DNA from: Bacilli bacterium
GTDB taxonomy: Bacteria > Bacillota > Bacilli > Paenibacillales > NBRC-103111
Length of the DNA: 54,807 nucleotides
NCBI GenBank assembly: GCA_028287395.1
Contig: JAQBPR010000188.1
Span: forward strand, 1 to 54,807
Direction of reading: 5' to 3'
Shown here: positions 18,149 to 27,374 of the stretch, in pieces
How the letters are laid out: the number at the start of each line of letters is the position of its first letter
Position numbering within the stretch: the first letter of the stretch is position 1
The notes under the pieces: model-generated
What the model was told of the DNA's origin: nothing
The model's input: the letters and a program-made list of their open reading frames with translations, nothing else
The model's database searches: none
Program-made: the position numbers and the translations under genes

Positions 18149-19069
18149 ATGACTAAGCCCATTATTCAAATTCGCAATGTAACAAAAAAGATAGGTGCCA
18201 AAACAATTATTGATCAGCTGAGCTTTGACGTTCCGAGGGGGGAAGTATTTGGTTTTCTCGGTCCGAACGGCGCCGGTAAAACAACGACCATTAGGATGAT
18301 GGTGGGATTAATGAAAATAAGCGAAGGTGAAATCCTCATCGATGGTTTAAGCATTACGAAAAACTTCGAAAGTGCCATTGCCAAGGTAGGCGCTATTGTG
18401 GAAAATCCAGAGATGTATAAGTACTTAACCGGCTACCAGAATTTGGTGCATTTCGCGAGAATGTCGCCTGGAGTAACAAAGGAACGGATCAAAGAGGTTA
18501 TTACTTTGGTTGCCTTGGAGAATCGGATTCATGATAAAGTCAAGACGTATTCGTTGGGGATGCGCCAAAGATTAGGTGTGGCTCAAGCACTGCTACATAA
18601 GCCTTCTTTGTTAATTCTGGATGAACCAACCAATGGACTGGACCCTGCCGGAATTCGTGAGCTGCGTGATTATTTGCGTAGATTGACTCAAGAGGAAGGG
18701 ATTTCGGTAGTCGTATCCAGTCACCTTTTATCTGAGATGGAGCTGATGTGTGATCGGGTAGCCATCATCCAGAATGGGAAGCTGGTGGATGTTCGGTTAA
18801 TTAAGGATTATTTCAGTGCGGGTGAAACCAGTAGAGTTGCTTTTGAAGTGGATCAGACCGGGCTTACCCTCAGTATTTTTAGTGAAAACCCAGCTTATGG
18901 GGCCGTTGTTAAAAATGGATTTATCGAGCTTAGTCTAGATAGAGAGCAAATCGCTGAAGCTGTTGTGCTCCTGGTTCAAAGTGGCATTAAGGTCTATAGC
19001 ATTAAACCAATTACACAATCGCTTGAAGATAAATTTCTGGAAATGACGGGGAGTGACCAAATTGCTTAA
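18149..19069 (+). CDS. ABC transporter ATPase, BcrA type (copy 1)
   Basis: The 306-residue ATPase starts at ATG 18149 behind AGGAGG. Walker A is GPNGAGKTT, the signature is YSLGMRQRLGVAQ, and Walker B is LLILDEPTNGLDPAG. It resembles BcrA/bacitracin- and lantibiotic-export ATPases. It is about 80% identical by eye to the protein at 30047, so one is a duplicate of the other. The permease gene overlaps its end. Likely role: export or detoxification of an envelope-active compound; the substrate is unknown. Confidence 0.92.
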   Translation: MTKPIIQIRNVTKKIGAKTIIDQLSFDVPRGEVFGFLGPNGAGKTTTIRMMVGLMKISEGEILIDGLSITKNFESAIAKVGAIVENPEMYKYLTGYQNLVHFARMSPGVTKERIKEVITLVALENRIHDKVKTYSLGMRQRLGVAQALLHKPSLLILDEPTNGLDPAGIRELRDYLRRLTQEEGISVVVSSHLLSEMELMCDRVAIIQNGKLVDVRLIKDYFSAGETSRVAFEVDQTGLTLSIFSENPAYGAVVKNGFIELSLDREQIAEAVVLLVQSGIKVYSIKPITQSLEDKFLEMTGSDQIA

Positions 19070-20006
19070 TCTGATACAAAATGAAAATATGAAAATTTAC
19101 CGCCGACTGCGTACCTGGATGTTAATTCTCCTATTAATTGCTTTAACCAGCACAATGCTTATAATCATCCACAATGAAAGACCAGCCTTAAAAGACGGCA
19201 ATTGGAAAACGGAAGTACAGCAGCAAATAGTCATAGTCAAAAAACCACTGGAAGAAAAAATAGAAATACCAGAAGATATGAAAGTGGAGATTATGGATAC
19301 TGTAAAGGAGAATGAATATCGGCTAACGAATAACGTGCCGCCTTCGGATCGTTCTGTTTGGGGAGGCGTGCTGAATGTAGTCAATCTGGTTATCATTGTC
19401 ACTATTTTCACTGTTGTTATTGCCGCTGATAGTGTGGCCGGAGAATTTGGTGGAGGCACGATTAAACTATTATTAATACGACCTGCCTCCCGCTCTAAAA
19501 TCTTGCTTTCAAAGTATATTTCAATTTTGATTTTTTCTGTATTTTTGCTGGGAGTATTGTTTGGAAGTGCGTTTCTCCTATCAGGCATTATAGAAGGCTT
19601 CAAGGATATAGGCATCTCGTATATCTATACCGATAATGAACATGTTATCCATCAGGTTAATATTGTGGGCCATGTGCTTAGTACTTATGGTTATAAATGT
19701 GTGGATTTGATTATGATTGTCACAATGGCTTTTATGTTATCGACAGTTTTCCGTAGCAGCTCATTGGCGATTGGCATATCTTTAGGATTTTTGTTTGTAG
19801 GCACTGGGGTTGTTAAATTGATTTCCCGGTATAGCTGGTCCAAGTATTATTTATTCACCAATACAGATTTAACGCAATATCTAACCAACAGTCCGCGTGT
19901 TGAAGGAATGACCTTGTTATTTTCGATTGCTGTATTATGCGCTTACTTTCTACTTTTTAATATTCTTTCCTGGACGATTTTTAAGAAGAGGGATATTGCG
20001 GCTTAG
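19062..20006 (+). CDS. ABC-2 type permease (copy 1)
   Basis: The start is TTG 19062, eight bases after GGGGAG; the in-frame GTG at 19053 overlaps that site. The 314-residue protein has an N-terminal membrane segment (WMLILLLIALTSTMLIII), a hydrophilic extracytoplasmic loop, and five further hydrophobic segments, the layout of ABC-2 permeases paired with BcrA-type ATPases. It overlaps the ATPase gene by 8 bases, and its closest relative here is the permease at 30963. Confidence 0.88.
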   Translation: MLNLIQNENMKIYRRLRTWMLILLLIALTSTMLIIIHNERPALKDGNWKTEVQQQIVIVKKPLEEKIEIPEDMKVEIMDTVKENEYRLTNNVPPSDRSVWGGVLNVVNLVIIVTIFTVVIAADSVAGEFGGGTIKLLLIRPASRSKILLSKYISILIFSVFLLGVLFGSAFLLSGIIEGFKDIGISYIYTDNEHVIHQVNIVGHVLSTYGYKCVDLIMIVTMAFMLSTVFRSSSLAIGISLGFLFVGTGVVKLISRYSWSKYYLFTNTDLTQYLTNSPRVEGMTLLFSIAVLCAYFLLFNILSWTIFKKRDIAA

Positions 20007-20120
20007 ATTAAATGCATTTGATTAAAGCTTTTAAGGCAACACTTGGCAAAAGAGATGTTAATAGGATCGCCCTATCACAAATTGTTAAATGGAATTCACC
20101 TTCATTGAGGAGGATAACGA

Positions 20121-20282
20121 ATGCATAATGAGGATATAGACCAATTTTTAGAAACCATTCACGAACTTGAACATACTATTTTTCAACTTATCCAAAAATC
20201 AAACCTAACAGACGTTGAAAAAAGCTTGATAGTGAACCATATCATGATCGTTCCAGGAAATAAACTGCAGCCAAAGAAATAA
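20121..20282 (+). CDS. small conserved protein (copy 1)
   Basis: This 53-codon gene starts at ATG 20121 after GAGGAGG. It reads MHNEDIDQFLETIHELEHTI and ends NHIMIVPGNKLQPKK. A close relative of 55 residues lies at 29883 next to the paralogous ABC pair, with DIDQFLE, IHELE, KSNLTD and IVPGNK conserved. Conservation of the protein between two diverged copies supports it being translated. It is acidic, probably helical, and has no signal peptide. Function unknown; association with the ABC transporter is inferred from position. Confidence 0.75.
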   Translation: MHNEDIDQFLETIHELEHTIFQLIQKSNLTDVEKSLIVNHIMIVPGNKLQPKK

Positions 20283-20360
20283 AGAACTCAAGAACAAATA
20301 ACACATCGGATGTTTCCGAAGTGACTTTTACATCATAAGAATAGTTGGGGGAATGATTAG

Positions 20361-21022
<662 letters not shown>

Positions 21023-21069
21023 AGACAGACCCGAAAATTCTTATTTTTTACGCCAGTTATAGCGATGGG

Positions 21070-21286
21070 TATTCAAAGAAAATAAAGTTGTAGACTGACA
21101 GCCTTGATGATACGCGATTTTCCATCGTATTTATCGCCAGCTATCAGAAAACAAGTATTAGACTGGATGTATTGAATTCGCGCGGTTTTTCGATTTACAA
21201 ACCGTCACACTCCGAAAAAAAAGTATTAGACTAACCTAAAAAATGAAACAACAGCAGCCATGGACAGAAAATAAAGTCCTAGACTG
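21070..21286 (+). repeat. left-end array: four spaced copies of a 20-bp motif
   Basis: The motif is GAAAATAAAGTNNTAGACTG. Copies are at 21078-21097, 21147-21165 (GAAAACAAGTATTAGACTG), 21214-21233 and 21267-21286, all in the same orientation and 53-69 bases apart. The inner one sits between GCAGC/GCTGC arms that could form a hairpin. Confidence 0.88.
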
Positions 21287-21354
21287 CTGCTGTTTTATTG
21301 AACTAACGCCCCCAATAGTCCAATAACAAGACATTCTAATCTTGAATGTTGCTC

Positions 21355-21385
21355 TTGACTTGGAGTGTACTCCAAGTTGTATAGT
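21355..21385 (+). promoter_or_regulatory. MerR-type promoter with operator in a 19-bp spacer
   Basis: TTGACT (21355-21360) and TATAGT (21380-21385) are separated by 19 bases, the overlong spacing that MerR-family activators correct. A dyad ACTTGGAGT-GT-ACTCCAAGT (21358-21377) lies between them. The MerR gene two positions downstream is the obvious regulator, of both the SDR gene and itself. Confidence 0.85.
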
Positions 21386-21426
21386 GATCGTTAGTCAAGT
21401 AAATATCACTTTTAGGGGGCGTAATC

Positions 21427-22161
21427 ATGAGCACATCAAAAATAGTTTTGATCACTGGCGGAAACAAAGGTATTGGTCTTGAGACTGCTAGGCAATTGGG
21501 CAAACTAGGATTCACAATATTGCTCGGTTCAAGAGATGAAGCAAGAGGACAGGAAGCGACGGCTACCCTGACGGCTGAGAACATAAATGCAAAGGCAATT
21601 ACCCTGGACATAACAGACTTGGATACAATACAATCCGCAGTAAAACAAATTGATGATCAGTATGGAGCGCTTGATGTTCTGATTAATAACGCTGGCGTGT
21701 GCTTGGAAAGAGGTCTTCCTCCGAGTCAACTGGAATTAACTGTTCTAAGGAATACTTATGAGACAAATGTTTTCGGCAGTTTTTCTGTCACTAAGGCAAT
21801 GCTCCCTTTGATTAAAAAATCGCCTGCTGGCAGAATTGTAAACCTTTCAAGTGGCTTGGCTTCCTTGACCGAGTATAATAACCCGGAATCGGATGCCGAA
21901 AAATACGGAGTAAATTTGCTCGCCTACATGAGTTCGAAAACGGCTGTCAATGCACTAACAGTCTTGTTTGCCAAAGAATTAAAAGATACGCCGATCAAGA
22001 TAAATTCAGCTGATCCAGGGTACACAGCTACGGATTTGAATGGGCATACGGGTTATCGTACCGTTGAACAGGGCGCTTCCATTGTCGTGAAACTCGCCAC
22101 CCTTCCCAACGATGGTCCGAACGGCGGTTTCTTTGATGAGAACGGAGTGATACCGTGGTAA
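21427..22161 (+). CDS. carbonyl-reductase-like short-chain dehydrogenase (transposon cargo)
   Basis: The 244-residue SDR starts behind AGGGGGC. It has the cofactor loop TGGNKGIG at the N-terminus, NNAG in the middle, the catalytic Ser in NLSSGL and YMSSKTAVN supplying Tyr-x3-Lys, then DPGYTATDLN. The family reduces carbonyls or aldehydes with NAD(P)H. It is expressed from a MerR-type promoter and followed by the MerR gene after 21 bases, suggesting a stress-inducible detoxification pair. It lies wholly inside the Tn7-like element. Confidence 0.93.
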   Translation: MSTSKIVLITGGNKGIGLETARQLGKLGFTILLGSRDEARGQEATATLTAENINAKAITLDITDLDTIQSAVKQIDDQYGALDVLINNAGVCLERGLPPSQLELTVLRNTYETNVFGSFSVTKAMLPLIKKSPAGRIVNLSSGLASLTEYNNPESDAEKYGVNLLAYMSSKTAVNALTVLFAKELKDTPIKINSADPGYTATDLNGHTGYRTVEQGASIVVKLATLPNDGPNGGFFDENGVIPW

Positions 22162-22182
22162 TACGTCAGGAGGTGCGGCAAA

Positions 22183-22602
22183 GTGATCGACATTCCCGAA
22201 ACCGTAAGCTCAATTAAACAGGCGGCTGAATTCACGGGTCTGTCAGAAGATACGATCCGCTATTACGAGAAAATCGGCTTACTTCCGTATGCCGACCGCA
22301 AAGCAAGCGGACACAGAACGTACAGTAAACATCAATTGGAAGGCATGGTCTTTTTAACGAGACTCAAAGCAACCGGAATGACACTGGAAGAAATGAAGCA
22401 TTTCCGTAAGCTTTACGAAAGGGGTGAAGCCTCACTCCCTCAAAGAGTCTCCATTCTAATCGAACACAAGAATAGAATTCAGAACGAGATTGACAGATTA
22501 CTGGAGACACAAAGGATTATTGATTACAAAATTGACAATTATAACGAGGTCCTTGTAAATCCGGATTTAAACAAAAAATGGAAATCCCCATTTGCCGATT
22601 GA
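22183..22602 (+). CDS. MerR-family transcriptional regulator (transposon cargo)
   Basis: The start is GTG 22183, behind AGGAGGTG, giving 139 residues. The N-terminal winged helix-turn-helix reads IKQAAEFTGLSEDTIRYYEK with IGLLPYADR and the second motif GHRTYS; a long dimerisation helix follows (about 80-118). There is no cysteine, so it is not a thiol- or metal-cysteine sensor; it is closer to the AdhR/YraB-type subgroup. Its operator is probably the dyad at 21358-21377. Confidence 0.92.
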   Translation: MIDIPETVSSIKQAAEFTGLSEDTIRYYEKIGLLPYADRKASGHRTYSKHQLEGMVFLTRLKATGMTLEEMKHFRKLYERGEASLPQRVSILIEHKNRIQNEIDRLLETQRIIDYKIDNYNEVLVNPDLNKKWKSPFAD

Positions 22603-22625
22603 GAGCTTTCTTATTGAACTCTTCT

Positions 22626-22644
22626 GCCCGTTTAATCAACGGGC
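22626..22644 (+). terminator. hairpin after the MerR gene
   Basis: GCCCGTT-TAATC-AACGGGC forms a 7-bp stem after the MerR stop; no T-run follows directly. Confidence 0.4.
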
Positions 22645-22646
22645 GC

Positions 22647-22736
22647 CAGTCTAATACTTTATTTTCTCAGTCTACAACTTTATTTTCCTAGTCTAACACT
22701 TTATTTTTCGGTCTAATACTTTATTTTCTTTGAACA
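22647..22736 (-). repeat. right-end array: four contiguous copies of the 20-bp motif
   Basis: Inverted copies lie at 22647-22666, 22668-22687, 22689-22709 and 22709-22728, with a 20-21 bp period, and the last 8 bases form the terminus TTTGAACA. On the minus strand they read GAAAATAAAGTNNTAGACTG like the left end. Confidence 0.9.
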
Positions 22737-22780
22737 ATGGGCACAAGCAGGTTTCCAGAGCACTGCTGACAAGTCGAGCA

Positions 22781-23096
22781 ATAAGATGAGATCTCCCCAA
22801 TTGGTTATAGAGATTGGGATGATTATTTTACTTGCATTAAGGCAACACTTGGAAAAAGAGGTGGAGGATTTTTCTAAAAACAAACCTACTACTCAATTTT
22901 AAGATATCTCTATTCTTATGGGCGATCACTCGCTTTTTGGATATGAAGATAATTGTTTTTGTGTCTCTCTATAAGGAGATCTCTTCCCCGTCTAAAGTCC
23001 AGTACAAATTACGTCGCAGGACTGTTGTAGCGAATGATGTAATGACATACAATAAGTTCATAGGAAACGAGAAAAATAGGAAAGGAGGTTATAACA
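22781..23096. other. intergenic region without recognisable gene
   Basis: No convincing gene was seen. A 24-base string at 22837-22860 (TTAAGGCAACACTTGG then AAAAAGAG) matches 20031-20054 with one mismatch, which points to an old duplication in this region. CCCAAT/ATTGGG forms a small hairpin near 22796-22819. AAAGGAGG just before 23097 serves the next gene. Confidence 0.6.
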
Positions 23097-23384
23097 ATGG
23101 AATTGAATCGAAAAAATGGATTAGCCTTATTTATAGTTGTTTGTGGTGTTTGGTTGATAATGGATAAATTAGGATTTAGTATTGGACATTTGTTAAGTTA
23201 TTTCTTCCCTTCTATTGGGCCAGTAGCTCCAATTGCATCTGTAGCTCCAACAGCTCCATTTGCACCTGTAGCTCCAACAGCTCCATTTAAATCAATAATC
23301 CCCTTTGCCCTTGTTGGCCTAGCCATATTAATTTTTGGATACAAGGGTTATCAAGGTGGTAAAAGGATATTTGGTGGGCGTTGA
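23097..23384 (+). CDS. small two-TM membrane protein with APxAP repeat loop
   Basis: The 95-residue protein starts at ATG 23097 behind AAAGGAGG. Two hydrophobic segments (about 9-28, LALFIVVCGVWLIMDKLG; about 66-82, IIPFALVGLAILIFGY) flank a loop of repeated VAPTAPF units, encoded by two nearly identical 24-base DNA repeats at about 23241-23264 and 23268-23291. The first segment resembles the LiaI/LiaF-type DUF5668 transmembrane module. Function unknown. Confidence 0.7.
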   Translation: MELNRKNGLALFIVVCGVWLIMDKLGFSIGHLLSYFFPSIGPVAPIASVAPTAPFAPVAPTAPFKSIIPFALVGLAILIFGYKGYQGGKRIFGGR

Positions 23385-23432
23385 TGTCTCTGACCAGTCG
23401 TGTATTCAATAAGAATAATTCGTAGTCCCCGT

Positions 23433-23471
23433 CCTTGCGATTGCACAAGGTGGGGGCTATTTTACGCTTAC
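23433..23471 (+). repeat. orphan IS66-type right end, terminator-like hairpin
   Basis: The sequence AAGGTGGGGGCTATTTTACG followed by CTTAC (23447-23471) is the reverse complement of an IS66-type end (GTAAGCGTAAAATAGCCCCC) close to both ends of the 15358-17807 element. With the preceding GTCCCCGTCCTTG it folds into a stem ending in TATTTT and may terminate the upstream gene. Confidence 0.65.
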
Positions 23472-23577
23472 TTGCTTCGGGATAAACATCGAGCTCATGA
23501 CGAACTTACGCATCGCTTAGCGATCCTCCTATATTCCCCACAACAAAACTTAATCTTATGACTACAAATAGGGCAAT

Positions 23578-23609
23578 AATGTCTACAGTCATAATTACGA
23601 GTAGACATT
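23578..23609 (+). promoter_or_regulatory. candidate operator of the following small regulator
   Basis: AATGTCTAC (23578-23586) and GTAGACATT (23601-23609) are exact inverted 9-mers, 14 bases apart. A further half-site TGTAGAC lies at 23641-23647, next to the ribosome site of the gene at 23663. This is the arrangement expected of an autoregulated repressor. Confidence 0.55.
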
Positions 23610-23662
23610 ACCAATTTTAATGGGTACAATAAATATAATTTGTAGACAAAGGAGTTTCTGGG

Positions 23663-23872
23663 ATGGCAGACAATAGAAAAACGATAAAAGCAGATCATTC
23701 GATCAAAGTTGTTTTGGAAGACCTGAAAAAATCTTTGAAATTTTCAAAAGAATCCGAAGTGATAGGCTATTTATATGCCATATATGAGAATCATTATCCA
23801 AAGATCACCTTGCCAGAACACGATAAAGCTCTAAGAAGAATGAAGGATTTGCATAATCAAATGAGTATTTAA
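23663..23872 (+). CDS. small protein, possible ribbon-helix-helix regulator
   Basis: The 69-residue protein starts behind AAAGGAG. The segment IKADHSIKVVLEDLKKSLKF followed by SKESEVIGYLYAIYENH has the strand-helix-helix pattern and the SxSEVIxYL-like turn of ribbon-helix-helix DNA-binding proteins. Inverted GTCTAC/GTAGAC repeats stand just upstream. The next small gene is 30 bases downstream. The RHH call is inference; no database match was made. Confidence 0.55.
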   Translation: MADNRKTIKADHSIKVVLEDLKKSLKFSKESEVIGYLYAIYENHYPKITLPEHDKALRRMKDLHNQMSI

Positions 23873-23902
23873 GGAATAAAATAATAATTAGGAGTGTTAA
23901 AC

Positions 23903-24142
23903 GTGTCAAAGAAAAATATGATGTTTCAGCTCCAAAATGGCAATAAACTAATAGGAGAAATCATTGAACCAACAGAATCATTTTTAAATATTATCCAAAC
24001 TCAAATGAACTTAACCTTAATCGAACTCCAAAACATGGTCAAAGATGGGATTTGGATAAAACGTGATCAGCATTTTACTTATTTAGAAAATGATCTTATA
24101 AAAGCGAGTCGTGTAGCGACGATTTTAGACAAGGAATCTTAA
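23903..24142 (+). CDS. small hypothetical protein
   Basis: GTG 23903 is eight bases after TTAGGAG and gives 79 residues. The protein (MSKKNMMFQLQNGNKLIGEI... YLENDLIKASRVATIL) has no membrane segment and may form a small beta barrel plus helix. I do not recognise it. It probably forms a pair with the preceding regulator-like gene and could be a plasmid- or phage-derived remnant. Confidence 0.6.
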   Translation: MSKKNMMFQLQNGNKLIGEIIEPTESFLNIIQTQMNLTLIELQNMVKDGIWIKRDQHFTYLENDLIKASRVATILDKES

Positions 24143-24249
24143 AGGGGGCATAACGGAACATATATAAAGCAAAATGAATAATTTGCAATAGGAAGTATGA
24201 TCGTCTCACCAGAATGTCGTGATTTTTTTATGAGAAAGGGGTTATTATT

Positions 24250-24830
24250 CTGCATATTCTCATGATAGCACCAGAACAAATCCCCGTGCCTGGGGGTGGC
24301 TCAGTAGAGATATGTATGTTTTCTATAGCTAAAGAGTTCGCTAAAAAAGATAAAATTACGCTGATTAGTAGACAATGCTCAGGTTATAAACACATTAGTT
24401 ATTTGGGGAATTTAACGATTGTCCGAGTGCCTACAGGAAGTCCTAGTAAATATATAATATCTGTACTTAAGTTTATTAACGGAAAAATAAAGCGAATATA
24501 ATCATTGCAAATAGTGATTCATTAAAAACGAATTTAAGTCGGATGTTTCCAAAGCAGAAACACAAAATTCGCATGGTGCATTTAGGAGTTGATGTATCAA
24601 GGTTTAAACCCGTATCTGTCACTGTAAAAAACCAGATTAAAAGCAAAGATTCAAAATTCATTTGCCATTAGTTCCAATGATATTAACAGGCAGAATATCT
24701 TATGAAAAAATACATCAAGTATACCGAATGGCGGATTGTTTTGTATGCCCTTCGCAAGCCGTACAACGATTTCGTTGGAGTCTAACTAGTGCAAAACTTT
24801 CGGCTATTTATACGGGTAAAGGAGGATGAA
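24250..24830 (+). pseudogene. decayed GT4 glycosyltransferase (CotSA-like)
   Basis: The front reads HILMIAPEQIPVPGGGSVEI with CTG 24250 where ATG is expected; after a frame change it reads IIIANSDSLKTNLSRMFPKQ, then HLGVDVSRFKP; later in a third frame LVPMILTGRISYEKIHQVYR followed by MADCFVCPSQA. These are consecutive blocks of a spore-coat-CotSA-type GT4 enzyme with internal deletions and at least two frameshifts. No functional product is expected. Confidence 0.8.
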
Positions 24831-24932
24831 ACGGATAACAAAGCGGCGTTGCTTAAATCAGTTAAGCTGATTTCTTTAATTCTAAGAAAGTACTTTGGTC
24901 ATAAATAGTTAGCGAGTTATATTGAATTTTTT

Positions 24933-24964
24933 CTCATTAGATTTTCATTTTCATTGTTTATACT
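24933..24964 (+). promoter_or_regulatory. promoter with TCAT direct repeats (sulfolipid operon)
   Basis: TCAT copies start 11 and 6 bases apart (TCAT-N7-TCAT-N2-TCAT, last copy 24951-24954); four bases later comes TATACT (24959-24964). The same arrangement precedes 29883 and 32117, which suggests one OmpR-type activator binding in place of a -35 box. Confidence 0.75.
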
Positions 24965-25082
24965 ATAAAGAACGCTGTACTACATATTTATTTAATATTT
25001 TGTTTATTTTAATTTAATAATTGAGTAATAGGATTAGATAAGAAATTAAATTTCCATCAGCTTAGTAAAGGAGAATTTCTAA

Positions 25083-26231
<1,149 letters not shown>

Positions 26232-26249
26232 GTAGAGAGAGAGAGAACT

Positions 26250-27374
26250 ATGCGAATTGCAATTGTGACCGAAACCTTTTTACCTTCAACAGATGGTATT
26301 GTAACTAGGCTTTGTGCTTCCATAAAGTGGTTAAGAAATCATGGACATGAAGTAATTGTTATTGCACCTGATTTGGGAATTGAAGATTTTTATGGGGCGA
26401 AAATATTTGGGATACCAGCACGTCCATTTTTTCTGTACAAAAGTAAAAATTTATCTTTACCAAGTCGCAAGGTTAAACAATGCTTGATCACTTTTCAGCC
26501 TGATATCGTTCATGTAGTTAATCCTGCTTTACTCGGTGCAGCTGGTATTTATTATAGTAAACGGTTAAAACTGCCCTTAGTTGCTTCATATCACACCAAT
26601 ATTCCACAGTATTTGGATTATTATCGGATCCCTTACTTAAAACCTATCCTGTGGAAGTACTTAAACATTTTGCATAATCGAGCAGATCTTAATTTGTGCA
26701 CTTCGCAAACGGTTAAAATTGAATTGGACCAACGGAAATTTCACAATGTGAAGGTATGGAATCGCGGTGTGGACTTAGAACGGTTTAATCCAAAGCATTT
26801 TGATCATAATATGCGTATGCATCTAACAAACGGTTCACCTGAGCGGAAATTGTTGCTTTTTGTAGGACGATTGGCCGCCGAGAAAAACATTGAATCGATA
26901 CGTAGCGTGCTCGAATCCTCACCTGACTATTGCCTTGCCTTAGTCGGTGATGGTCCGTTTCGTTCTACTCTTGAGAATCATTTTAAAGATACAAATACAG
27001 TTTTTTGTGGTTTCATGCATGGAGAAGAGCTCTCTAAAGCCTATGCTTCTTCGGATGTATTCGTTTTCCCATCCATAACGGAAACATTAGGATTAGTCTT
27101 AATGGAAGCAATGGCTGCTGGTTTACCCGTAGTTGCTGCAAAAAGCGGACCGACATGTGAACAAATTGAGCATGGCGAAACTGGAGTATTATACAATCCA
27201 GACCAACCGAATGGCTTGTTGAACGCTGTTCTCTCGTTGAATAATATGGCATTTAGCAGTAAAATATCGATCCAAACAGGTTCTTATGTAAAAAGCTTCA
27301 GTTGGACTGGCCCATCAGAACAAATTTATCAATTATATCGTGAAGTTATAGAACATAAGAAGGGCTTGAGATGA
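26250..27374 (+). CDS. sqdX: sulfoquinovosyltransferase SqdX (GT4)
   Basis: The 374-residue GT4 enzyme closely follows cyanobacterial SqdX in motif order: TETFLPSTDGIVTRL, DIVHVVNPALLGAAGIYY, ASYHTNIPQYL, NRGVDLERFNP, LFVGRLAAEKNIE, FPSITETLGLVLMEAMAAG and VVAAKSGPT. It would transfer sulfoquinovose from UDP-sulfoquinovose to diacylglycerol, giving the sulfolipid SQDG at the membrane. It begins 18 bases after sqdB, and its stop overlaps the next start (ATGA). Confidence 0.93.
   Translation: MRIAIVTETFLPSTDGIVTRLCASIKWLRNHGHEVIVIAPDLGIEDFYGAKIFGIPARPFFLYKSKNLSLPSRKVKQCLITFQPDIVHVVNPALLGAAGIYYSKRLKLPLVASYHTNIPQYLDYYRIPYLKPILWKYLNILHNRADLNLCTSQTVKIELDQRKFHNVKVWNRGVDLERFNPKHFDHNMRMHLTNGSPERKLLLFVGRLAAEKNIESIRSVLESSPDYCLALVGDGPFRSTLENHFKDTNTVFCGFMHGEELSKAYASSDVFVFPSITETLGLVLMEAMAAGLPVVAAKSGPTCEQIEHGETGVLYNPDQPNGLLNAVLSLNNMAFSSKISIQTGSYVKSFSWTGPSEQIYQLYREVIEHKKGLR

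Larger units (their letters stand above)
21070..22736. mobile_element. non-autonomous Tn7-like element (1,667 bp) with SDR/MerR cargo
   Basis: The two ends are inverted: 21070 reads TATTCAAAGAAAATAAAGT and the reverse complement of 22736 reads TGTTCAAAGAAAATAAAGT. The flanks are an identical 5-bp direct repeat, ATGGG (21065-21069 and 22737-22741). Four spaced copies of a roughly 20-bp motif lie in the left end and four contiguous copies in the right end. Spaced sites at one end, packed sites at the other and a 5-bp duplication are the layout of Tn7-family ends bound by TnsB. No transposase is inside, so it would have to be moved in trans. Assignment to the Tn7 family is inference from architecture. 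Confidence 0.82.

Noticed and set aside
22647..22736. Tandem 21-bp repeats as a CRISPR array
   Set aside because: The units are contiguous without spacers, no cas gene is near, and inverted copies occur at the other end of the element, fitting transposase binding sites.
22937..23167. 76-codon frame before the small membrane protein
   Set aside because: It overlaps the better supported gene at 23097 in another frame and has no ribosome site or protein-like features.
24262..24501. 79-codon frame as a small intact gene
   Set aside because: It is only the front block of a GT4 glycosyltransferase that continues, broken, for 300 more bases.
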